Translations under genes and position numbers: made by a program | Notes under the pieces: generated by a model | What the model was told of the DNA's origin: nothing | What the model saw: only the letters and a program-made list of their open reading frames with translations | The model's database searches: none | Part shown: positions 48,206-58,960 of the stretch, one piece after another | Layout: every line of letters begins with the position of its first letter | Numbering within the stretch: position 1 is the stretch's first letter | Assembly (NCBI GenBank): GCA_030737835.1 | Contig: CM060854.1 | Location: 13,041,547-13,105,546, forward strand | Length of the DNA stretch: 64,000 nucleotides | Direction: 5' to 3' | Source: Acorus gramineus | Lineage: Eukaryota > Streptophyta > Magnoliopsida > Acorales > Acoraceae

Positions 48206-49289
48206 TTTTAAATAAAGGTAGACACACTCCACCAACCGATTTCATTGCAAAAATAAATTAGTATAGAGTTTGAATGGGGGGGTGAGGGGAAATAGAAAAA
48301 CATAAACAAAATAGCATCCGGAAGAAACACGAAGAACACCACAAAACAGAGGGGGCGGGACCGGGAGTAAGCGTGGCGTCTACCCACCAGTCGCCTGACC
48401 TCCACCTCCCTACGGCTTTGGGATAACCTCGATGACCCCCCCCCCTGCCAAAGCGAACACCCCGCACACCCACTAGCTTGCGCGCCCTGAATAAGCAAAG
48501 ATGTCAGTGCCCACATGTTCTTGATATAGACTCGCGCTCCTTCGAGCACCGCTTCATTCCAGGTACGCCAGATGACCACGCAGCGACGGGAATGACCCGT
48601 GTGATGTGCTTCGAAGCACCAGGGGCTAAAATTGAGCGGAGCCTTGCCCCTGCTTCCCACATGTCCATGAGGGATTGGAATGGACCCAGCGAGGTCACTG
48701 CGCCCACCTCCCTCCACAGTGCCTCACAAAGGCAGAAAAGGTGAGTGACCGTCTTTGGCCCATCACCGCACAGCGCACACTGAACCTGCTCATTTTCGCG
48801 CCACTTTGCCCGATACACTTTGGTGAGGAGTTGTTCGTTCGTGGAAGCCAAGTAAAAATTTTAATCTTGCGAGGAACTTTGGGACGCCAAATGCGCGATG
48901 GGGTCTTGCAAGAGAGCGCGGTCGGAACTAGGCCTCTTCATTGCTAGTCGTAGCTGCTTTTGATAGAAAAGCCTGATGCCGGGGTTGGGACCCCTCGCGG
49001 TCTATCCAGTGAGAGGCTGAAACGCCCCTCCTAGCTTGCAAGCGCGTCGGCCAACTCTGCGGATTACGCCTCCTCCGAGGCATATAGGCGAGAGCGGTGA
49101 AGGTAGATCGACCAACGATCACCCTCCTCGTGCGCTAATAAGAAGCTGTTGACCGCGCCGTCCTGGGACATCGACAACGCATAAATGTCCAGGAAGCGCT
49201 CGCACAATGGGTGATCACCGCACCAAACCTCCTTCCATAATCGAACGACGTTGCCCGCACTGATCTCCCAACTGACGAGCTTCTCAGAC
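48206..49289 (-). pseudogene. LINE (L1-type) ORF2 C-terminal part, downstream of the solo LTR
   Basis: In minus order it encodes EISAGNVVRLWKEVWCGDHP then LCERFLDIYALS (49270-49150), then the zinc-binding zf-RVT domain KVYRAKWRENEQVQCALCGD then TVTHLFCLCEALW (48830-48690), and then VVIWRTWNEAVLEGARVYIK (48600-48500). Several frame changes separate the pieces. It continues the LINE sequence at 52300-51793 across the inserted solo LTR. The 3' end appears to be near 48220. Confidence 0.75.
49285..49289 (+). other. Target-site duplication CAGAC, left copy (right copy 51788-51792)
   Basis: CAGAC directly precedes TGTAACG at 49290 and directly follows GTTACA at 51787. Confidence 0.9.
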
Positions 49290-49366
49290 TGTAACGCCCC
49301 CAAATCAACGGCCCCATTTTGAAGCGTGAAATCCGGGTGCGTTAACTAAATTCCTCGAATCTCAGA

Positions 49367-49432
<66 letters not shown>

Positions 49433-51787
49433 TTCATCCAGAGAACATACGAATACATCACCATAATTATATGTATATCGTCAATGCTAAAATCCAACGT
49501 AAATTCAATATACATAAAAAACAAACTTAATTTAGATATATCCACACTATCATACATATGGGTCCTCTACATGCCAAAGAAATGACCAACACCTTTTACA
49601 CAAGTCTAGTGCTCCGGAAATAAAATACGAGCTTCAACCTCCAACGCCTTAACGAGATCGACAACCATCAACAGCTAATCTGAAAGGTTGGGAAGAGGGG
49701 TGAGCTACAACACGCTCAGTGAATGGACCATCATCATCCCGTTAGTACATTTATATTCAAAATATTAATATCGTAATATGTCTACACAGACACGTAATAT
49801 ATCAAGAAAATAAATATACAACAAGGCCACCAAGACATGCAATAATATATATACACACGCACACAAATCCTATCCAACATGATGCATGCAACACCACGAA
49901 CACGCATGTCCGTCTTCGCAGCACCTAGCTCGCGGGGCCTTTAACAGGCATGGCCACGTAGACATAGCCACAAAGACTTGGGTCCTACGTTCTCGGACCT
50001 GGCCACGTAGACGTACGCCCACCTAGACGTTGGCCACCAAGACCGAGCCACCTAGACGGAATGGATGCATTGATAACCTATCATATCTTCAAAATTCACA
50101 AAAGAATAGAGCATGTAAAAATCTCAACACACCAATCAATTCATGATAAATATCTCAATAAAAGGCATGCTCATATTTTTATTTCGAAACTAGCAGTTAT
50201 ATTCCACAAAATAGATGGTCCTAGCATGAATACATAATATATTCTTTTGAAACTACATATGAAACTCAAGTCCACTCACCTCCAGTCCACGCAATACAAA
50301 CCGATGCACGTGCATGAACGCTACACACTCGCACGTGGATAACCTAGCATAACGATTATGCAATCAATAAATAAGAAAATCATGACAAACAAATGACAAA
50401 CAACTTACAACAACACTCAGCCCAATAATCCCAAGAGCCCGTACCAAATAGACCTACAATCCGCAACTCACCTTAAAGGCCTAACAAAAATCCTAAACTC
50501 CAAATAAATATTAAAGTGTTCATATCTCACAATGATCCGATAATCAATATCCATTTATTTCATAAGGCCCACATAATCGATCAATCCTCGAATAAAATAT
50601 TTAGACAAATCCGATGAGGCTCAACTACAACTCCAATGATTCAAATAACTCAATCCAATCAATTTACATCCAAATAACAATAATATTCAATTAATATTCA
50701 TTGATCCCACTAAACCAAATTAATTGATTTAAGATCCAATTTGAGTCACCAAGATCAATAAAATCATCAAAACCCACAAATCAAATTATACTCATTAAAC
50801 ATCCATTTGGGATCCCTTAAATCTCTAAAATTCATCAAACTTGGTCATAAAGCAAAATATTTAAATTCTAGGAAACTGCACAGAAATCTTTGAAAAATCA
50901 TAACTTTCTACCCATAACTCCAAATCGGACGATTCATGATTCGTTGGAAAGATCTTTTCGAAATAGTTTGTGAAATACAATTTTCCCAGAAACGACTCTA
51001 TCATAGTCAAAAACACGATTTAATGATCAGGTATACAATCAACCCGAAAATAACCCTTAAATCCCAAAACCAATAAATCTAGTTTGATCTTAAGAAATCC
51101 TTCGAGATCCATTGAAATCTAGTAAAAACATCATCTATTTAAAATCAATCAAACCCTAACCCTAATCCATCAACCTTCTTCCCCAAATAATCGATTGACA
51201 CAATCATCTCCTAACCAAACTAAATTGAAACACTAAACAATAAAAATCAATAGAGAAAGATTTATCACCTTGTAGTGCTCGACGGGTAGAGCTAGGTCAT
51301 CACCACCCTTCATGCCTCATGAGAATTCTGATGCAAACCCTAACCCAAAACTTGTTATATAAAAGGGGTTTTTACCAAATTACAAAACGACCCCTCAAGT
51401 ATTACGGGTTTACAACTAGGTCCTTATCCGATTTACAGACAGATCCCTATCCGATTTACAAACAGATCCCTGAAGCCTATTAAAAGATATTCTGGATTCG
51501 CAACTAGATCCCTGGGCCCAATAACTTAACACAAAATCCTAAAAACCTAATTTTTCGAACTCCGAATCTCACCAAATTTCAACCAAAATATCTTGAGACT
51601 ATAAAGATCTCCAAAAAAATATAAAATAAATATTTCAACATCAATTTATAATTTTTATAATTATAAATCAAATTAGACTCATTTGGGCCTACCGCCAAAT
51701 AAAAAAAATGAAATAATTAAATTTCAATTAAAATTTTCATTTATATTTAAAATAAATATATAAGGCTAAAAATACAGAGACGTTACA
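49290..51787 (-). mobile_element. Solo LTR (2498 bp) inserted in a LINE
   Basis: It runs from TGTAACGCCCCC to GACGTTACA with a perfect 5-bp target duplication, and LINE coding sequence continues on both sides. No internal element genes are present. The shared LTR box is at 49695-49721 in inverted orientation, which indicates a minus-strand element. It is near-identical to the solo LTR at 30431 over about 49700-50280, then unrelated until the terminal nucleotides. Confidence 0.92.
49369..49427 (+). repeat. Compound microsatellite (CT)n(TA)n
   Basis: About 28 nt of CT repeats pass directly into about 31 nt of TA repeats near the left end of the solo LTR. The other solo LTR lacks it. Confidence 0.95.
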
Positions 51788-51792
51788 CAGAC

Positions 51793-52300
51793 TCTTCTCG
51801 GTCACCGAAGAAACCCTTGCAGATGGACAAGGCCCGGGCACCAATGGGCAGTCATCGACGCTCACCAATGTCGTTGCCTCCATAGCGGTTGAGGAAGATC
51901 TGCATCACCCATGGTCTAGATTGCTCACTGATCCAACGCCGCCACCAGTTGGAGATGGGCGCCCTATTCATGTTGCCGAGGTCGAGGACCCCAACCCACC
52001 CGCCTCCTTCTTCAGGCATACTGTGTGCCACTCCACGAGGTTTGGCTACCGAGTCTAGCATGCCCTGCCAGAAGAACCTGTGGCGGACCACTTCAATGTG
52101 CTCGAGAACCCCTGAGAGGACGGCTTGCAGTAGTGTCAAACACCGTCCCCCCCCCCCCCCCGTAGTTCAGATATGTGCCCTTTCAACCTGCGAGACGATG
52201 CTAGAATTGCTCGACAAGAGGTTCCCAATCCGCCTTCCGCATTCTCCCGCACACAAGCGGTAGACCCAGAACCCGAGAAGGGAAGGTTTGGACGGAGCAA
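51793..52300 (-). pseudogene. LINE ORF2 fragment, upstream of the solo LTR
   Basis: The minus strand encodes GVLEHIEVVRHRFFWQGMLD, then EEGGGWVGVLDLGNMNRAPI then SNWWRRW, the region after the RT domain of plant L1 ORF2 (FLW-G..., GGLGV..L...N.ALL.KW). A 15-nt C run at 52147-52161 interrupts the frame. The 5' portion with the RT catalytic domain is absent. Confidence 0.75.
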
Positions 52301-53023
52301 CCCACCAAATTAGCTAGTGATGTGGCCGTATCCTGCGGGACGTTCACCGGCAACAGAGAGCATTTAACTATGAGGATTTGTTATTTCCAATAATACCATT
52401 GTACATGAATGTTGTTTTTTTACCTATTCGAGTGATATTGTTGGTTTTAGAATTTCAAATTGAGGTATTTTTATAATATAGGATTAGTTGAAAAAAAATA
52501 TATATATGTGTGTGTGTGCGCGCGCGCGCGCAAAAAAAAACCCTTTTTCAGTAGTAACACATCTTTTTATATATAATTTCATAATAAATTTTATAAACGA
52601 TTTATTATAATTATTATAATTTTTATTATACCATTTATGTATATATAACATGATATATTATATCATGTATGAAAGGATTGAAAAAAATTTAAAGATAAGT
52701 ATCAGACTATACATGTTACACGGACACAAAAAAAAATCGTTCAGCAGGTCCATCACGATGTGCTTGGGTGCATCAAATCAACGGTTCTAAAATGATGCAT
52801 GTCTAATCAATGTAGACTATCCAACGTTGCAGATAACGCCGTTCCAGACTCAAAAGAGAGACACCCACACCCAGCCCTGTCTACACGTGCAAGTCTGCTG
52901 CACCCGAACCTCCAAAATCTCACAAAAACTCTGCAACAGCAGCGCAAAATCCATTCCATCCAGATCCATCTCTCCCTCACCAACCATACAATTCGATTCG
53001 ATCAGTGAGTCATTCAGCCATCC
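52301..53023. other. Spacer and likely promoter/5' UTR of the AP-4 beta gene
   Basis: Highly AT-rich to about 52700, with a TA-TG-CG alternating tract at 52501-52531. From about 52850 the sequence becomes CA/CT-rich, consistent with a transcribed leader. No TATA box is convincing. Confidence 0.45.
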
Positions 53024-56000
53024 ATGGCTCCACCACCCCCTCCGATCCCCTCCCACCGCTCCCCCTCCCCCTCCCAACCCTCCGGCAAGGGCGAGGTCTC
53101 AGATCTGAAGTCCCAGCTCCGCCAACTCGCCGGCTCCCGCTCCCCCGGCGCCGACGAGGCCAAACGCGAGCTTTTCAAGAAGGCGATCTCCTACATGACC
53201 GTTGGCGTCGACGTCTCCTCCCTCTTCAGCGAGATGGTGATGTGCTCCGCCACGTCGGACGTCGTCCTGAAGAAGATGTGCTACCTCTACGTCTCCGCCC
53301 ACGCCAAGTCCAACCCCGACCTCGCCCTCCTCACCATCAACTTCCTCCTCAGGGACTGCAAGGACCTCGATCCAACCATCCGAGGCCTCGCCCTCCGCGG
53401 CCTCTCCTCCCTCCGCGTCCCCAACCTCGTCGAGTACCTCGTCGGCCCCCTCGCGTCCGGGCTTGCCGACCCCAGTCCATACGTCCGCGCCATCGCCGCT
53501 GTCGGCGCGCTCAAACTCTACCACATCTCCCCCTCAGCATGCGTCGATGCAGACCTACCCAGCTCCCTCAAGTCGCTGCTCATGTCCGACCCCGATGCCC
53601 AGGTGAGTACGATTACCAAGATTAGATGAGGAAATGTGGCACCTTTACTTTACCATAGTAAAAAAGTACTCTGATAACTTCAATTGGGTACCTCCCGTAC
53701 CTATCAGCCAAACATACTTTTGTTCGTTGAACGACGCTTAGTACATTCATAATTTGGGTATCCATTTAATTTGGATGATTTATCACATTCTTCGTAATAT
53801 AATTTTGTTTTTTTTTTTGAAATGTAATGATAGGCTCATGCCCTCGTATTACAGAGAAGAGCCCAGAAGTGAAATACAAAGCACTAAAGCAAAAACAAGA
53901 ATAAACAAGGTATGATGCCCCGGAAAGATGAAAAATCTAAAACGGGGTGTCAACCCAAACAAAACACACAAACTACATCAGGACAGTTAGACACCGGGCC
54001 AGAGAAACAGACCCATTCGTCGATGCCACAGAATTCATAATATAAAAAGTTAATCCCATTTGTCGATGCTGCCTCCACATCAACCGTAAAGTTTCTGGCA
54101 TGTATAATGTATTACATATACTGATGACAAGATACATCTAGAAAATAGTTTAATTATTTCCATACTTTATTTGCCTTTTCTAAATGTTTTACAAACAGAA
54201 CACTTGCCGTACATGAACTTTGTGACTATTTTCTTTATTAACCATGTCAATCGATTAGGTGGTGGCAAATTGCTTGTCAGCGTTGCAAGAAATTTGGAGC
54301 GCAGAGGGGGTGGTCTCTGAGGAGGCGGTGAGAGAGAGGGACACTCTTCTGAGCAAGCATTTCATCTACTATATCTTGAACCGGTAACAGATCCAACACG
54401 TAATTTGCGAGTTCTTTGGCATTGCTGATAAAACTGTCAGAATTGTAAATTATATGTTTGGTTGATAATGGTTATGGGTTGGATTGTTGGTAAAACTGTC
54501 AGGATAAAGGAATTCAGTGAGTGGGCACAATGCCTCGTGCTCGACTTGGTTTGCAAGTACGTGCCTTCGGATAACAACGAGATTTTTGACATCATGAACC
54601 TTCTGGAGGACAGGCTCCAGCATGCGAATGGAGCGGTTGTCTTGGCCACTGTCAAGGTCTTTCTGCATCTGACCATGTCTATGGCCGATGTTCATCAGCA
54701 GGTGTGTTCTTGAGATGTTTGGGTTTTACTGAATGGGATTGCATGGTTTCTTGTATTGTGTGCATTTGTGAATGTGTCACTTTCTCCTCCTAGGTTTATG
54801 AACGCATCAAGGCACCCCTGCTGACGCTAGTGAGCTCAGGCAGTCCTGAACTGTCCTATGCTGTCTTGAGCCATCTGCATCTGCTGGTGATGCGTGCACC
54901 CTATCTGTTTTCATCGGACTACAAGCATTTCTATTGCCAGTACAGTCAGCCATCTTATGTTAAGAAGCTTAAACTTGAGATGTTAACTGCCGTTGCGAAT
55001 GAGAGTAATACCTATGAAATTGGTGAGTTGACTGACCTTTTGAATGTGCTATAGAAGTTGCATGTTATGGTGCATCTGCTATTTCTTCCAGTTTTTGTTA
55101 CTCTGGTTATTTTTCTTCTTTAACACAATTGTGAGCTCCACATGATCTTATCAAGTTATTTTCAGTGACTGAATTATGCGAATATGCCGCGAATGTCGAT
55201 ATTCCCATCGCACGAGAGTCGATTCGGGCTGTTGGCGAGATTGCATTGCAACAGTACGATGTGAATGCGATTGTTGACAGGCTTCTTCAGTTTCTGGAGA
55301 TGGAAAAGGATTATGTGACTGCAGAAACTCTTGTGAGCATTTCCTTCTAATATAAGGGTTCATCAGTACATCTCCTTTTAGGATCTAAATTTACCCAAGC
55401 ATGTATAACTTTACATCACCAAAAAATTTTGTGTCACAGGTATTAGTAAAAGATCTTTTGAGGAAATATCCTCAATGGAGTCATGATTGTATTGCAGTTG
55501 TTGGAAATATCAGCAGTAAAAATATTCAAGAGCCCAAAGCTAAAGCAGCTCTTATATGGATGTTGGGGGAGTATTCCCAGGACATGATTGATGCACCGTA
55601 TATCCTTGAAAGTCTTGTTGAAAATTGGGAGGAAGAACACGATGCGGAGGTAACTAACTTTTCAATCTGAGAAGATTCATTCAGGGCACACCCTAGTTTG
55701 GACTGACAGAATAATTTCCTGCCAACCTGTTTGTGATTCTTGAAAGAATTCACTGGTTGAGTCAGATATAGTGGGGGGGGATATGATATCTTTGGTAATT
55801 TGAGAGGCTTCGTGCTTGGTTTCTTAAAGGGTTCTCAATAAACATCACTTAGCCGTACTCCCATCACTGGCTGTTCCTGGATAATTATTTAACTTCTTTA
55901 GGAGCTTCATGCATGGTTCTGTATTTTTCTCACAATGTGAATCATTGGTGTCTTGTAAAGTCAGTAGCAAGTCTGCTTACATTTAATGTTAGCTGGTCAT

Positions 56001-58960
56001 TTCCTTGGTGTGCAGGTCCGACTGCATCTTCTAACTGCTGTAATGAAATGTTTCTTCAGAAGGTCCCCTGAGACTCAAAAGGTCTTGGGAGCTGCTTTAG
56101 CTGCGGGTCTTGCAGATTCTCACCAGGTGCGGCCCGATATATCCTTGTTCTGTCAAAATGAGGAGATATGTTTGTCCCAATTATTAGTAGAAGTTGTTGA
56201 GATACCTTTAATTAAAAGGCCAGTTTATTGCAGGATGTTCATGATAGGGCCTTATTCTACTACAGGCTTTTACAATATGATGTAGCCGTGGCCGAACGTG
56301 TGGTAAACCCCCCCAAGCAAGCAGTTTCAGTTTTTGCAGACACGCAGAACAGTGAAATCAAAGATCGGATATTTGATGAATTTAACAGTTTCTCTGTTTT
56401 ATACCGCAAGGTAACATTGGGTTTCTTATAATTCAATCATGCAAATCTGTTTCTTCCATGCTGCATCATGATAATGGCCCACTTTTTTTTTGTCGCGTTG
56501 TTTGTAAAGAATTTTCGAGCATATAATTTTGCGTTCGGACTTGGGATGTTTTTGATAATGTTTTCTATTAGGAATTGGCTCGTAAAATGGTGTTGTATTT
56601 GGTTGGTTCATTAAACTTATCAACTGTATTGTACAAAATCTTGAGTTTCTGTTTTCTGTGGTACTTTTGAATAATCACTAATGAAGAAAGGCTTTTGGCC
56701 TTTAGATGAGGGCATCTAGATAACCTTCACAACTTTGGTCACTCATCATTTAAGAAATAGAATCCAACACATATAGGCCAGTTCGATTACTATGTTTCAG
56801 TATCTAGATATTGTTATTCACAAATAGGTTTTATTTACTGTGCATCACCACACGTTTCATATGGTGCTGGAGTTCATCCATGTGAATGTACTGCCAGGAA
56901 CAGACATAGTCAGGATCCTTGAGGCATCTGCAATGACATGTTATAACATGTCTTGCCTATTTTCTGAAATTCTTGTTCTGTTTCATGTCACATGAGCTTA
57001 TATGAAACCAGAACACACAACATAACCTTTAGCACCATTACATGATCATCATGAAGAAAGCGCCGTTGATTGCCTTTCACATTTGTATTATATGCTTTCC
57101 TTTCTAGTTTCACCATGTAGTTCTATTCTCCATAAACACTTGTCCAATGCACATTTGACATAATACTGAAAAATATTGCAGCCATCTTACATGTTCACCG
57201 ACAAGGAACATCGGGAACCATTTGAGTTCTCAGAAGATTTAGGGAATCTGTCACTGGGAGCAGAAGCCGCAGATAATGTAATCCATGCTCAAAGATTTGA
57301 TGCTAATGACAATGATCTGCTGCTGTCCACGTCTGAGAAGGAAGAGATTAGAGGTCCCAACAATAATGGCTCTGCTTACAGTGCTCCAGAGTATGATAGT
57401 TCCTCCACTTCTCTGCTGCCTATACAGCCTCTCTCTGAAACATCTCCAACATCAAGTGCACCAACATATACACCACAGTCTAGCTCAGTCATTGATGATC
57501 TACTTGGTTTGGGCCTATCTGTTGCATCTACACCTCCTCCCTTAAAGCTCAATCCAAAGGCAGTCCTGGATCCAGGCACATTTCAACGAAAATGGGGTCA
57601 GCTGGCAACATCGGTAACGCAGGTATGCTTCCATCATTTTGTGGTGTTTGATGTCATCATTTTCCTCTCTTCCAGCCTGTCAGATTGTTTTCTCAGTTCT
57701 TGGTATATTCATTCATGGAGGTTTGTAGAAATATTTTTCCAACTGGGCAATTGTAGATTATCAAATATGTATGCTCTGTCATCTGTGTTGTTTAATTTGT
57801 ATTTAAGGTGTCAGATGTTTTACATTTTATTGTTTTTTGGTGAATGAGTCAGGTACATAATGTCTATTTTGTGTGGTGTTGCTGGAGGTCTTGTGTAATC
57901 ATATATATTTAGTTGTTGTGAAAATAGGATTTTAACATTGTATGCTTGCTCACATCTTATATGATGATTTATTGTTTTTAGTGAATGAATCGGGTACTAC
58001 TTTGTTAATGGGATACTCGAAGAGATGAACAAAAAAAAAGAACGCAGTCTAAGCAAGTCTTTCGAGCCCAAAATTTAGATGTGTGGTGTTGCTGGAGGTC
58101 TTGTGTAATCATATATATTTAGTTGTTGTGAAAATAGGATTTTAACATTGTATGCTTGCTCACATCTTATATGATGATTTATTGTTTTTAGTGAATGAGT
58201 CGGGTACATAATGTCTATTTTGTGTGGTGTTGCTGGAGGTCTTGTGTAAATCATATATATTTAGTTGTGAAAATAGGATTTTAACATTGTATGCTTGCTC
58301 ACATCTTATATGATGAATATCTGAATATTGTTGTCTACTACTAAAATTCTCAACAATTTTTATCCTCATTTGCCCTTGTCAAAATTATGTTAGATGATCT
58401 TAGTATATTTATTCCTCCAATGTCCTAAGAGAAACTCATTTATTAAGGACTAAATAGTGAGAATTGATGACCTGAGGATGACTGGAAAAAAAAGGTGAAT
58501 CTCAAATAGTTTTCATCTTCATGCGCAACTTGTTCTTCTGATTTGGAGCTGAATAATTGAATATCCAATTTCTGTTCTGTGGTTTATGAGGGGCAATTTT
58601 CTTTTTTCTTGGTAGTTTCCCAGCAAATGAAGCAGTTTCTTCTTGTGAATGATGCGTTTTTCATTATAGGAATGCTCTATAAATCCTCGAGGACTGGCAA
58701 CTTTGGTGACGCCTCAGGCTCTTATTAAGCACATGCAAAGCAACTCCATCCAGTGCATCGCCTCAGGACAAGCTCCAAATTTCAAGTTCTTCTTCTTTGC
58801 TCAAAGGGCAGATGGATCGGCGGGATTCTTTCTCGTGGAATGTATCATCATCACTTCATCGGCCAAAGCACAAATCAAAGTGAAAGCCGATGATGAAAGC
58901 GTGTCCCAGGATTTCTCCACTTTGTTCCAGACGGCACTGTTGGAGTTTGGAGCATCCTGA
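53024..58960 (+). CDS. AP4B: AP-4 complex subunit beta (beta-adaptin-like)
   Basis: Ten exons join in frame to 842 residues: 53024-53602, 54259-54383, 54503-54701, 54794-55022, 55166-55332, 55440-55649, 56016-56126, 56234-56410, 57182-57622, 58670-58960. All junctions are GT-AG. A proline/serine-rich start (MAPPPPPIPSHRSPSPS) is followed by an adaptin N-terminal helical repeat trunk (about residues 25-600; for example MCSATSDVVLKKMCYLYVSA, then VHDRALFYYRLLQYDV). A serine-rich hinge (about 600-740) contains SSSVIDDLLGLGL. The C-terminal appendage spans about 745-842. Length and sequence fit plant AP-4 beta (about 840). AP-4 is a heterotetrameric coat at the trans-Golgi network that sorts vacuolar cargo. 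Exon 1 is strikingly GC-rich compared with later exons. No lesion is visible, so the gene should be intact. Confidence 0.96.
53803..54033 (-). mobile_element. 5'-truncated LINE tail in intron 1 of the AP-4 beta gene
   Basis: Read on the minus strand the insert ends CATTACATTTCAAAAAAAAA, a typical retroposon 3' end with an A-rich tail. It is flanked by TTCGTAATATAA (53791-53802) and TTCATAATATAA (54034-54045), a 12-bp target duplication with one mismatch. No coding sequence is left. Confidence 0.72.
57841..58316 (+). repeat. Triplicated segment in intron 9 of the AP-4 beta gene
   Basis: A unit running from TGAATGAGTCRGGTACATAA through GTGTGGTGTTGCTGGAGGTC to TGCTTGCTCACATCTTATAT occurs from 57841 and 58191. 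A middle copy (58081-58200) lacks its first part, replaced by 58000-58080. The 100-bp core is almost identical in all three. Confidence 0.9.
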
